Source of the DNA: Mastigamoeba balamuthi
Taxonomy: Eukaryota; Evosea; Mastigamoebida; Mastigamoebidae
NCBI GenBank assembly: GCA_902651635.1
Contig: CACRSC010000032.1
Coordinates: forward strand, 337,937-401,936
DNA: 64,000 nt
Direction of reading: 5' to 3'
Shown: positions 42,511-52,823 of the stretch, in pieces
How positions within the stretch are numbered: the stretch's first letter is position 1
How the letters are laid out: every line of letters starts with the position of its first letter
Notes under the pieces: model-generated
Databases searched by the model: none
What the model was told of the DNA's origin: nothing
Seen by the model: only the letters and a program-made list of their open reading frames with translations
Made by a program: the position numbers and the translations under genes

Positions 42511-43506
42511 GGGAGGGGGGTGGGGGGGCTGCGATGTGGCTGCGCTGATGCGACAGCACAGCTGGAGGGGGGGCCCTGGGGATCTGGGGCTGTGTGTGTG
42601 AGGGGAGGGAGGGGAAGAGGGCAGTTCGAAAAAGGGGACTGAGGGGGGGCTGCTGTGTGCGCCAAATTGACACTTGTTTTTGTGCTGAGTTTATCTTTCA
42701 GCCCTGGGGCCGATGCGATTGCGATGCGGCGGGTATTCGAGTATTCGACCCCAACCGTAACTGAACCCCACCCCACCGCCTCTGCTCCCCAGCGCCACCC
42801 GCTGTCCGCGCCGCGCAGGGCCGACGAGAGAAAGAGAGGGCAAGAGAGGGAGCGCCCTCGGCTGCACCGCAATGCGGGAGCGGAGCACGAGGAGGGCAGG
42901 TGGCCAGCGTCGCACGGACCCAACGGTGAAAAGAGGCTGCAGTGCAGTGCCATCAGCGTTCAGTTGAGAGACCCTGCGGAAAATGCGGGCGTGGGACAAC
43001 CGCCTGCCTGGCTCCGCTCGGGGCTCCGAGCAGGGCGTGTCCGCGGGGCGGGAGGGTGCTCCTGTCCTCAGTGCGCCTCCCGCAGCTCGCCCTGGAGCTT
43101 TCCACCCCGTCAGGGAGGGCAGTGCATCGCAATCGCAGGGGCTGTCACTGTTTGTTGCTCAGGCGTTGCCTCGTTGTCCCACGCCCATCTTCCCCAGCGC
43201 ACAGCAAGGGTGCAGCCTGCACCAGCAGGCCGGGGGCACGTGCTGCTGCTAGAACTGCGCAGTGCACCACCCCACCGAGACAACGCAGGCAGCAGCAGCG
43301 GCGATGAGCGTGGCAGAGCCCCAACCCCGACAGTAGCCCCGTCTGCTGTCCCGTAGCCTCCGCTGCTCCGCTGCTCGGGGCAAGATATTTTCCCGGAGAA
43401 GATATTCAGCGTCTTTTTCAAACCGCAAAAAGGGCGCGCGCGGGCGCCGTTGTTTTGGGAGCCCCGGAGGCGCCTGCGCGTCTGCACAGCGTCTGCGCGG
43501 ACACTG
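42511..43506. promoter_or_regulatory. Divergent intergenic region, RapGAP / Q-rich orphan
   Basis: About 1 kb with no supported gene; long frames here are GC-rich chance ORFs. Near the right end (43383-43409) is a block, AGATATTTTCCC then AGAAGATATTCAG, nearly identical to one upstream of RBM25. Confidence 0.5.
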
Positions 43507-46040
43507 ATGGCGGCGGCGCGCAGGGTGTTCGAGGCCGAGGACGACAGCCTCCTCGGCAGCCTCGCCCAGCAGCGCCACAGCCGCCCCGACCGCCTCGACC
43601 GCCTCCTCCCCCTCGCCTCCCCCGCTGCCCCTGCCGCTGCCGCCCCTGCCCCTGTGGCTGCGCCGGGGGCCACCGCCACGAGGGGGGACGCGTTCTTCGA
43701 GGACATCGCGCGGAGGCTGAGCGAGCTGGGCAGCGCCCTCCACTCGCCCCCGCCCCCCGCTGGCGCTGCGGCTGCGGCTGCGGCTGCGACGCCCCTCTGG
43801 AGGGCGCAGGCACGCGCGTGGGCCGGCGGCGTGCAGGAGGCGGCGCCTGCGCTGTCGCCGCTGCCCCTCTACGCGCCTGCTGCGGCGGCGACGCAGTACG
43901 CGAGGGACGCGGAGAGAGCGACCAGCGCACTGCAGACGCCCCTCTACGACAGAGGAGCAGCAGCAGCAGCAGCGACGAAGACGACGCAGTACGCGAGGGA
44001 CGCGGAGAGAGCGCCCGGAGCACTGCAGACGCCCCTCTACGACAGAGGAGGAGCTCTGGCAGCAGCAGCGACGCCGTACGCAGCGACCGCAGGGCCCGCA
44101 CTGTCGCCGCTGCCGCCCTGCGCCCCAGCGGCAGCGACGTACGCGACGACAGCAGCGCCCCCGCTGCCCCTCCACGCCACGGCGGCGACCAGCAGCAGCA
44201 GCAGCAGCGTGGACGAGGCTGTGCGCGAGGCGCTGAGGTGCCTGCGCGGCGGGGACGAGGCGGCTGCGGGGGCGGCGCTGCGGGCGGCGCTGGAGAGGGC
44301 CGTGCAGCCGCTGGCGGAGCGCATCGCTGTGCTCGAGCTGCGCACGGCGTCGACGGCGCCCGCGGCCCTCACGAAGCTGCGCGGCGACGCCTCGCCGATG
44401 CTGGGCGACGGCGTCAAGCTCATCCGCGAGAAGAGCGCCGGCGTGGCCTTCAGCGTCGCCCTCGACCCTCAGCAACAGCAACAGCAGCAGCGACTGCAGC
44501 AGCAGCAGCACCGCAGGCACAGGGCGGCCGCTGTCCCCGACCAGCGCGAGGAGGCCGCCCAGCAGCAGCAACAGCAGCACGTGCGCAGGCCCAGGGACGA
44601 CAGGCGTGCGACCGTCGCTGCGGCGTCGATGGCGCAGTACACGGCCAGGCGGCAGCCGCCCGCTGCCCCGCCAGCGGCCCCTGCGGCGGCGGTGAAGACG
44701 CCGAGGGCGGCGCCCGCCAAGGCCGGCACTGCCGCGCCGAGGCAGCGCGTGGGAGCAGCAGCGCTGTCGCCGATCGCGGGGACGGACCTCGAGGACGAGG
44801 CGGACGAGGACATGTTCTTCCTGCTGCCCCCGCGTGAGCCCTCTCTGCTCTGCCGGCCCCCGCGATGGCAGCGGCACTCACTCGCGTCCAGGGTGCTTCA
44901 GCGGCGAGCAGCAGGTGCAGGTCGACGCCGCGCTGGCGAGGCTGCTGGCGCTCGTGCAGAGCCCGCAGATACCCGTCCCCTCTGTGCGCGTTGCGTTGCC
45001 TCCCGCGGTCCCATTATCGTCTGACCTGCGCGCGTGCGGGGGCGCAGAGAGGGGGCAGGTCACCGCTGGCGAAGCTGTGCGCGCCTGGCGAGCCCGACTA
45101 CGCGGCCTGCGCGCACCTGGTGCGATTACAGAGCTGCGCGCACGTCAGGTAGCGCATTGCCCCCCTCAGTCCCGCGCACGAGCTCTCCCCTCCGCACGCA
45201 CACGCGAAAATGGCCGGGCACTCCAGGGAAGGGCGCAAAGGCACCGCTCTGACCACCGCTCCCTGGGGTGCGCACATAGCGGCCGCACAGCAGCCCCTGC
45301 CCCAGCAGGGAGGCGATGCACCAGGCTCTGCGCAGCCCAGTCCGCTGCGGAGGGTGTAAATGTGTCGCACATCCCCCCACACCCCCAGCACCGCACGCTG
45401 CACACGCACGCACGCACGCAGGGACTCAGGCGCCTGTTCACCCCCATCCCCTCGCAGGTACGTGTGCGACAAGGTCGTGCGGCTGCAGAGGGCCGCGGGC
45501 GTGCAGGAGCTGCTGCGCGAGGCGCAGGGCGCGGCGCCCCGCCTGCTATTCCACGCGCCCACGGACGAGCAGCTCGACCGCGAGATGAGCGGGCTGCCGG
45601 ACCCCGCCGAGCCCGAGCCCATGCTGCTGGGCTCGACGCTCGCCGTCGTCGACTCTATCGCCTGCGACGACGACGCGGCCGACGCCCGCGCGGGCTTCGT
45701 GAGGCGCGTCGTCGTGCGGCTCGTGCGGCCGCGGGCGTGGCCGAGGTTCGCGGGGACGCCCGAGGAGTTCGAGGCGCGCCACGCGAGCGTCTTCGAGCGG
45801 CTGCGGCGTGCGGGCCGCGGCGGCGTCGTCGTCGCGGGGTCCGCGGGCGACCCGCACCTGCGGCAGTTCTGCTACAGCCTCGGGGGCTCTGCCGCATGCG
45901 TCGCCTGCTACTACATCGAGTACAGGGCCTTCTTCGTCGACAGCGCAGCAGCAGCAGCAGTAGCAGTCACGCCCAAGCAGCAGCAGCAGCAGCAGCAGCA
46001 ACAGCAACAGCGACAGAGCGTCGCGTGGTCGCGGCAGTAG
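43507..46040 (+). CDS. Ala/Gln-rich orphan protein
   Basis: Exons 43507-44833, 44892-44983, 45048-45148 and 45458-46040; phases agree. The N-terminal two thirds is low complexity: Ala/Pro-rich, polyGln tracts, and two copies of QYARDAERA...LQTPLYDRG about 105 bp apart. A helical segment VDEAVREALRCLRGGDEAA follows. The C-terminal 190 residues look globular (PMLLGSTLAVVDSIACDDDA, RLVRPRAWPRFAGTPEEF, HLRQFCYSLGGSAACVACYY) and end in a polyGln tail before TAG. I recognise no family. Convergent with inositol monophosphatase, 208 bp apart. Confidence 0.65.
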
Positions 46041-46248
46041 TAAACTTATCAGCACACAAGACAACCAGACAACCCCTCCGTGGAGCACGCGCGTGCCAAC
46101 AACAGCAAGCAGTGTAACGCTCGTCTTGGGGACCCCTCCCCCGCACAGCGACACTCGGTCGGCAGCTGCTGGTTGGGCCTGCGGAGGGGGGAGGGCGCAC
46201 TGTCCTGCGCGCTGGGAGACACAGGGCACGAGAGGCCTGCGTGCGCAG

Positions 46249-47461
46249 CTAGAAGTCCTTCGGCAGCAGCACCTTGGCCACCTCGGGGGCCACGCTGGGG
46301 TTCCCGGCCAGCACGCGCTGCGACGCCAGGTCGTGCGGCCCGCCTGCGCAGTGCGGTCAGACAGCGCGAGACCGCGCCGGGTGCGCAGCGCACCAGAGGG
46401 GTCGAGGACGACGCCGCCGGCCTCCTTGACGAGCACGACGCCCGCGCTGAAGTCCCACACGTGGATCCCCCACTGCAGCGCAGGCGGGTCAGCCAGGCGG
46501 CCCAGCGCCCGCGTGCGCGGTGGGCAGGCACCTCGTAGAAGGCGCAGAAGCGGCCGCAGGCGACGTAGGCCATCGAGATGGCCGCGGAGCCCGTCATGCG
46601 GATAGCCAGCGCCTGCGCCCTGACGAGCCTCGCCACGTTGCTGGGAGGGCTGCTGTCAGGCGCTGCAGGTCTCTGTGGGCCCGCACCTCGTGACGAACTC
46701 TATGTGGCGCTCCTGGCGCGCGGGGCCTGCGCCGACGTTGGTGGCGACGACGGCGTCGAGCAGCGACCGCGAGGCCGAGACGCTGATGCGCTGGCCGTTG
46801 AGGAACGCGCCCCTGCCGCGGGCCGCGGTGAAGGTCTCGCCCAGCAGCGGGCAGTGCACGACGCCGACGACGGGCTCGGTGCCCGGGGGCGCCACGAGGG
46901 CCACGCTGACGCAGACCTGCGGGTAGCAGTGCACAAAGTTCGTCGTGCCGTCGATGGGGTCGACGACCCACGTCGGCGCCGTCGCGCTGGGCCGCTCCCC
47001 CAGCGACGCCTCCCCGGACACGCCCTCCTCCCCGATGAACGCGTGCGTCGGGTACTGCCGCGCGGGCCCGGCGTCAGGCGCGGATTCAAATGGCCGCCCC
47101 GGTCTGTTCTCCAGTTTGTTGTGTTGTGCTGTTTTGTTGTGTTGCGAAGTTTGTTTGCCTTTGCCCGCAGCTGGGTGAAGATGTGCTTCTCCACGGCCCT
47201 GTCGGTCTCTGCGGCGGCTGTCAGACGCGAGGACGCAGCGCTGGGGTGGGGGCACCTGTGACGTAGTCGGCTGGGGGCCGTGTTGGGGGGGTCTGGGGGT
47301 CAGGGGGGGCTGCGGGGAAGACAACTGTGGGGACTGTGCTGACCTGTGCCCTTCTTGTCGACGTGCTTGCTGCCGTAGAACGCCTTCGAGATGAGATCCC
47401 CGGCCTCACGCGCGACCCTCTCGGCCGTCGCGAGGCACTCGTCCAGGTCGAGCTGCTCCAT
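46249..47461 (-). CDS. Inositol monophosphatase
   Basis: Hydrolyses inositol monophosphates to myo-inositol, Mg-dependent and lithium-sensitive in known members. Six exons: 47461-47344, 47208-47165, 47054-46687, 46640-46532, 46472-46394 and 46343-46249; 270 residues, normal for the family. Motifs: ETDRAVEKHIF, GEEG, metal-binding WVVDPIDGTTNFVH, GSAAISMAYVACGR, and WDFSAGVVLVKEAGG. The intron between exons 2 and 3 has no usable GT; a GC-AG intron (47164-47055 on the minus strand) joins TQLR to YPTHAFIGEEG exactly in phase. Start codon lies only 114 bp from that of DRC9 on the other strand. Confidence 0.93.
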
Positions 47462-47575
47462 CGCCGTTGCTGTTGCCGCTGCGCTGCTTGCGGGGGGTTT
47501 GTGGGTGCTTTCGGAAAAAATCCCCCAACCATATCTAGATTTGCGAATCTTATCTCATTCAAACTCGTGTCGCGA
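47462..47575. promoter_or_regulatory. Divergent promoter, inositol monophosphatase / DRC9
   Basis: 114 bp between divergent start codons. An AT-rich core includes ATATCTAGATTTGCGAATC, whose ATCTAGATTT matches the ATR promoter at 37715-37847. Also a run of six A flanked by C and G runs. Confidence 0.55.
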
Positions 47576-49341
47576 ATGTCCCACTTCTCCACGAGGGGCA
47601 TGGGGCCCCTGTCGCTGTCCAACGCGCAGCGCTCCGTCGCCGTGCTCGAGGAGGCCATCGACAAGCTCTCGAGTTGCGTCGCCTTCGCAATTCGCTTTTC
47701 GCTGCCCCTGCAGCTGCGGCAGTGCTCTAAAAATAGCTCCACCCCACACAGTCGCCGGCGTGGTCTCCACGACGTCGTCGCGCTTCAAGGAGCCGCTGGT
47801 CCGCGCCGTGACCGAGTCGCTGACGACGTTCCTGGCGGCCGGGGCGCAGCAGAAGGCGTCCGGGGTGCTGGGCGACCCGCTGGGCACCCGCGAGCTGCAG
47901 GTGCTGCTCGAGGTCCAGTCGCGCGAGCTGCACATCACCAACAGGGTCCTCGAGAGCAGCGTCGACTCGGGCACCACCCCGGAGACCCTCAAGGCCGAGG
48001 CCCGCCGCGAGCTCCTCGCCCAGCTGCTCCAGATCGCCGTCCAGGAGCTCTGCACAAAGGTCCAAGCTGCCCCTGTTCAATTGATTCGCCCCCAGCCTTT
48101 CACCCTTGGAGTTGTGCGTGCGAATCCCGTTTTTCTTCATCGTATTCTGCGTCTCTCAGTTGGACCACAGTAGCTTTGTGGTCATTTGGATCTCGATTCA
48201 AGTGATTTTTGTCCGTTCGAAAAACTGGGGCCTTGCATCCATGACTGCAAGTCTCAATGTGCGCCACCGCAGCGGACCTACACGGCCCTGTCGACGTTTG
48301 TCGAGTGCGAGAGGGCAGCGAGGCAGCTGCTGCCGGCAGCGAAGGAGCGCGAGAGGCTGGCGATGGCCGAGGCGGCGCGCATCGCGGAGGAGTCGCGCAT
48401 CGAGGAGGAGGAGGCCAAGGCAGACCGCGAGCGCCAGGAGGCCGAGATGGCGGAGCTGAAGCAGCGGCTGGCAGAGGCCAAGGCGAGGAGCGCCATCGAC
48501 GGCAAGGTGCTGAAGAAGGAGCTGAGGGCCAGGGGCGAGACCTCGCGGAGGGTGCAGGCGGAGCGCGAGGCCCAGATGACCGAGGAGATCGAGAAGCTCA
48601 AGAAGGCCATCGAGATCGAGGACAAGGTCAGCGACATGATGTCCACGTACCTCGAAGAGAAGGCACGCGCCCTCGTGGTCGTTTGCATTTCATGTAGGAT
48701 CGAATGGCTGGTGTTCAAGATTGGAGTTGGGTGTTGGAGTTTCCGTCCGGAAGCACGGGACACTGGGTGCTGCCCAATCAGTGGTTGCGTGGCCACCTTG
48801 TGTGTGCTTGAGTGTGTGCGGAGAGGGCAGGAAGGGCGGCGTCACGTGAGTGCTCTGCGTGCATTTGTTTGAATCTGTGGAAAGCACTTTGTTATTTTTT
48901 TTTGTGGTTCGGGAGTCCAGGACGTGCGACACTGCGGGTACCCGACGGCCGGCACTCACGGGCGGCGGCACGCCGTGGGGCGTACAGCACGGGAGGCTGC
49001 AGACGACGGTGAACGAGTGGATGAACAAGTACGACGTGGACACGGAGGACCTGCAGCGGCGGCTCGAGAGCCTGCGGGCGACCAAGAGCAACGACCTCGA
49101 GCGCCTCTACGAGCTCAAGGACCGCTCGCGCGAGATCACCGAGACCATCGCCAAGAAGCGCACGGCTGCCGAGCTGCAGAAGGAGTACGAGGAGCTGCAG
49201 GTGCGCCGCGAGCAGGCGGCCGTCGTCATCCAGTCGGCCTGGCGCGGCCACGTCGACCGCAAGCACTTCAGGGCCATGAAGCGCAAGCTCGCCGCCCGCG
49301 CCCGCAAGAAGGGCAAGTCCGCCGCCGGCAAGAAGAAGTGA
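47576..49341 (+). CDS. IQCG: DRC9/IQCG, nexin-dynein regulatory complex subunit
   Basis: Part of the complex linking axonemal doublets and regulating dynein, so the organism should build motile cilia. Exons 47576-47672, 47752-48059, 48273 to about 48680, and 49003-49341; the exon 3 donor is uncertain (GTGGTC at 48675 or GTTTGC at 48681, both in phase), giving about 383 residues. Exons 3 and 4 are mostly coiled coil. The last exon contains the family core VNEWMNKYDVDTEDLQRRL, LRATKSNDLERLYELKD and an IQ calmodulin-binding motif AAVVIQSAWRGHVDRKHF, ending in a basic Lys-rich tail. RBM25 starts 143 bp downstream on the same strand. Confidence 0.88.
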
Positions 49342-49484
49342 GCGTGTCAATTGACTGCACTCCCGGGACCACCTGTTTTCGCAGGGAGATATTTTATCCC
49401 CCAAGAAGATATTCCAGATTCGATCGGGAAAATTCTTGTTGTTGTCATCAACAGACCACACGCACGACCCCACCGCGCGCGCGT
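49342..49484 (+). promoter_or_regulatory. RBM25 upstream region with shared GATATT block
   Basis: Contains TCAATTGA at 49347 and, at 49387-49417, AGATATTTTATCCC then AGAAGATATTCCAG. The latter block occurs almost unchanged upstream of the gene at 43507, in each case 70-100 bp before the ATG. Confidence 0.5.
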
Positions 49485-52181
49485 ATGCCCGACACTCCCG
49501 CGGGGGACTCTGACATGGCGTTCCCCAACCAGCAGATGCCCCCAAGTGCGCCCGCGCCCCCCGCCCCGCTCCCCGCGCGCCCATCGCTCCCCCTCCCCCC
49601 CCTCCGCCATCCCCCCAGATATCTCCCCAGATATCCCCCACGTCACCAGCGAAGGACTGTTGATGTGGTGCCACGTAACCCCAGAGAGGGGGTTATTTTC
49701 CGATGTATGGAGGATGACTCGTTGCCACATCATGATTTCCCACAGCGAATCCAGGAAATCTCACTGATATTCATACAATATCTTCCTGTTCCTCCAGTGG
49801 GGATGAACGCGTTCTTCCCGGGCGCCTTCCTGGGCGCCGTGCCGCCGGCGGTGCCGCTGCCCGTGCCCCTGGCGCCTCCCCCGGCCTCGCCCGCGGGCCC
49901 CGCGGTGGTCTCGGCCGCGCCCGTGCTGCTGCCGCCCTCTGCGCTGGCCTCGCAGGCGCAGGCGATCCTCGCGCAGCTCGCCGAGGCCCCCAAGGCCGCC
50001 GCCGCTGCCGCCGCTGCTGCCGCTGCAGGGGCTGCGGGCGCAGGGGCGGCGGGTGCGCAGGCGACGACGGTGTTTGTGGGGAAGATCGGGCGCGGGGTGG
50101 GCGAGGAGGCGATGCGGGCGCTCGTGGGCGCCTGCGGGCCGGTGCGCTCGTGGCGGCGCATGACCGACAGCGCCACGCGCGAGCCGCGGGGGTTCGGCTT
50201 CTGCGACTACGAGGGCGCCGACGGCGTGCTGGTGGCCCTGCGCGCCCTCGCGGGGCTCGAGACGGAGCCCGGGGCCCCGGGGCTCGTCGTCCGCGCAGAC
50301 GAGAAGACGCAGCTCGTCCTCGAGGCCCACCAGCGCCTGCGCCGCGAGGCCCTGCGCGACGCCAAGCGCAGGGCAGAGGCCGAGAGGCGCGCGCACCTGC
50401 CGCCGGGGCTCGAGGGCGCGGCGGCCGCGCGGGGCGACGAGGAGCTCGAGCGCGAGGCGGCGGCCGAGTACGAGGAGCAGCTCGAGCGCGCCGTCCGCAC
50501 GGCCGCCGCCAACGCCCGGCGCATCGTCGAGGAGATGCGCGCGCGGGGCCGCAAGGCCGCCACGCCCGCGGCCGCCGAGGCTGCGGCGAAGCTCGAGCGC
50601 GAGATGACCTCGGGCGCCGCTGCCACTGCTGGCGCGGGCGCTGCTGCCCCTGCGGGCTCGGCGGGCGCCGCTGCGGGGCCCGCGGACGAGACGATCGCCA
50701 AGGAGATACACGAGTGGAAGGAGCGCACGACGCGGCGCGACTACGAGCGCAGGCAGCAGCAGCTCGACGAGGAGCGCGCGCGGGCCGAGCGCTCCCGGCG
50801 CGAGCGCGAGGGCGGTCCCTCCCAGCAGGCGGCCGCCACGTCGTCGTCGTCGGCAGCAGCGGCGGCGTCGTCGTCGCCCGCGGAGGCCACTGCGGCCGCA
50901 GCGACGCCGGCGGCAGCGACGCCCACGGCAGCGACGGCGGCGGCAGCGGGGGCGCAGAGGATGACGCCCGAGGAGGTCACGGAGATGAACGAGCGCAGGC
51001 GGTTCCTGGAGCAGGAGCGCGAGCGGGACCGCAGGGAGCGGGAGCGGCTGCGGCGGCTGCGGGAGCAGGACCGCGAGGCGTGGCGCGAGAGCGACCGCAG
51101 GCGGCGCGAGCAGGCCGACCGCGAGCTGCGGCAGTACGAGCGGCGCTACGAGGAGACGGAGCGCGACCGCCTCAAGCGCCGCGCCGAGCGCGAGCGGGCC
51201 GACGCCGAGCGGGCCGACGCCAAGCGCCCGCGCGTCGCGGGGCCCGAGGACCTGCGCCGCGAGCGCGAGGCCGACGAGGACGACCGCTACCGCGAGGCCG
51301 CGGAGCTGCGCGACCGCGCAGAGGCCGAGCGCAGGGCCCGCGAGGCCGAGGAGTCTGCGCGGCGCGCCCGCGAGGCCGAGGAGAGCGCGCGGCGCGCGGC
51401 CGCCGAGGCCGAGGCGCGGCGCGTGGCCGACGAGCAGCGCGAGATCGAGGAGCACGGGCGCCGCGTCGAGGAGATGCTGCGGCAGGCCACCGAGAGCAAC
51501 CCCGCGGCCCGCGGCTCGTACGGCTCGTTCCTGAGCGCCGGCGCGGGCGTCGTCAGCCCCGCCAGCCCCGCGGTCGCCGCGGGGGCCTCTGCCTCTGCGC
51601 CGTCGCCGTCGCCGGCGCCGCCCGTGGGGCTGAAGCTGAGCGCCGTCGTCGTGGCGACGCGGGCGGGCGCGGCGGCGGCGGGCGCGGGGCCGGCGACGGT
51701 GGTGCCCGCGGCGTTTGTGCCCGACGACAGCGGGGAGGTCATGGACCAGCTGAGCGGCATGGCGCCGCGGGGCAAGCGGCTCTCGCGGCTCGAGCCCGAG
51801 CGGCTGCGCGAGCTCGACGCGCAGGCGGGGCTGCAGCGGCCGCAGGAGCAGCAGCGGCCGCGCAAGAGCGCCAAGGAGATCGCCGAGGGCATACCGACGG
51901 AGCGCGGGGCGCTGTTCGCGTACAGCGTCGCGTGGGACGTGGTCGACGCGCGGGGCATCGTGGAGAAGAAGGTGCGGCCGTGGGTCTCGCGCAAGATCAC
52001 CGAGTACCTCGGCGACGAGGAGCGCGACCTCGTCGAGTTCATCGTGCGCCACGTGCGCGAGCACCGCACGCCCGACGAGGTCCTCCAGCAGCTGGCCGTC
52101 GTGCTCGACGACGAGGCCGAGATGTTTGTCATACGCCTCTGGCGCATGCTCATCTTCGAGGTCCTCTCTGCGCAACAATAG
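49485..52181 (+). CDS. RBM25: RBM25, RRM-RE/RD-PWI splicing regulator
   Basis: U1-associated splicing factor in known species (yeast Snu71 relative), nuclear. Exon 1 49485-49545, exon 2 49798-52181; 814 residues. Exon 1 plus the junction gives NQQMPPMGMNAFFPGAF, like the PPMG start of animal RBM25, which supports the upstream ATG. RRM: TTVFVGKIGRGVGEEAM ... RGFGFCDYEGADGVLVAL. The middle is Arg/Glu-rich (EQERERDRRERERLRRLR) with Ala/Ser-rich spacers. PWI domain at the C terminus: IPTERGALFAYSVAWDVV, VRPWVSRKITEYLGDEE, EAEMFVIRLWRMLIFEVL. A full-length antisense ORF exists but only reflects GC-rich codon use. Confidence 0.93.
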   Translation: MPDTPAGDSDMAFPNQQMPPSAPAPPAPLPARPSLPLPPLRHPPRYLPRYPPRHQRRTVDVVPRNPREGVIFRCMEDDSLPHHDFPQRIQEISLIFIQYLPVPPVGMNAFFPGAFLGAVPPAVPLPVPLAPPPASPAGPAVVSAAPVLLPPSALASQAQAILAQLAEAPKAAAAAAAAAAAGAAGAGAAGAQATTVFVGKIGRGVGEEAMRALVGACGPVRSWRRMTDSATREPRGFGFCDYEGADGVLVALRALAGLETEPGAPGLVVRADEKTQLVLEAHQRLRREALRDAKRRAEAERRAHLPPGLEGAAAARGDEELEREAAAEYEEQLERAVRTAAANARRIVEEMRARGRKAATPAAAEAAAKLEREMTSGAAATAGAGAAAPAGSAGAAAGPADETIAKEIHEWKERTTRRDYERRQQQLDEERARAERSRREREGGPSQQAAATSSSSAAAAASSSPAEATAAAATPAAATPTAATAAAAGAQRMTPEEVTEMNERRRFLEQERERDRRERERLRRLREQDREAWRESDRRRREQADRELRQYERRYEETERDRLKRRAERERADAERADAKRPRVAGPEDLRREREADEDDRYREAAELRDRAEAERRAREAEESARRAREAEESARRAAAEAEARRVADEQREIEEHGRRVEEMLRQATESNPAARGSYGSFLSAGAGVVSPASPAVAAGASASAPSPSPAPPVGLKLSAVVVATRAGAAAAGAGPATVVPAAFVPDDSGEVMDQLSGMAPRGKRLSRLEPERLRELDAQAGLQRPQEQQRPRKSAKEIAEGIPTERGALFAYSVAWDVVDARGIVEKKVRPWVSRKITEYLGDEERDLVEFIVRHVREHRTPDEVLQQLAVVLDDEAEMFVIRLWRMLIFEVLSAQQ

Positions 52182-52823
52182 GCCAATTGAGCATGTACTC
52201 CCCTCAACCCCCTCCTCTCTCCTCTCCCTCTCCCGCTCGCTCGCGTGCTCTGCGCGCCTTCGCTTTTGCTTGGTTTCTAAACACACAAGAGACGGCCGCA
52301 AAACACGGATACCCACCACTTCAGAGGCTGCGTGGGCACGAGGGGCTGCTCTGCTCCCCCGTCTCTTTGGGGGCTGTGGGCGCGGGAGAGAGGCCGCGCA
52401 AAGGTAAGGGCACACCAGAGCGCCAGCGTGGTAAACACAGCCCCCCTCTTGCCAGTGGGACGATTGGCGGCGCTGCCTGTGCTGCCCCCGGGCGCTCTGT
52501 TGCTCGCCGCTGTTGCTGTTGCTTGCCCCCCGCGACGACGTCGACAAGGCCTATGCGCTCTGCGCTCTGCGCGGGCCCTCTGGTGCCTCGGCAGCCCTGT
52601 CTGTATGCCCCGCCCTCCCCCCGCCGCCGCCTCCCCCTCGTCCGCGCTGCTGGCCGGGCTGCGCTCTGCACGCCCCGGTGCTGTGCTTGCGTGTTTGCTG
52701 CTGCTCGGCCGTGTGCGTGTGCCTTCGTGCGGTGCGCGACGCCCGACGGAGTAGCCGTTTGCGCACACGCAGGGCGGGGTGGGCTGTGAGCTGTGTGCTG
52801 TGCTCGTGTGGGCTCGCGCGTGG
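52182..52823. other. Convergent intergenic region, no gene seen
   Basis: About 640 bp between RBM25 and the protease-like gene. Pyrimidine-rich (repeated CTCTCC and CTCGCTCG near 52200-52250). Frames open here are GC-rich chance frames. Confidence 0.45.

Noticed and set aside
42655-43356. 233-codon plus-strand ORF in the divergent region
   Set aside because: No domain, biased composition, and it overlaps the presumed promoters of two well-supported genes.
43249-44877. 542-codon minus-strand frame, Arg-rich
   Set aside because: Complement of the Ala/Gln-rich exon of the orphan gene; composition only, no splice or domain support.
49761-52547. 928-codon open frame antisense to RBM25
   Set aside because: Shadow of a GC-rich, Arg/Glu/Ala-coding exon. 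No domain; the sense strand encodes clear RRM and PWI domains.
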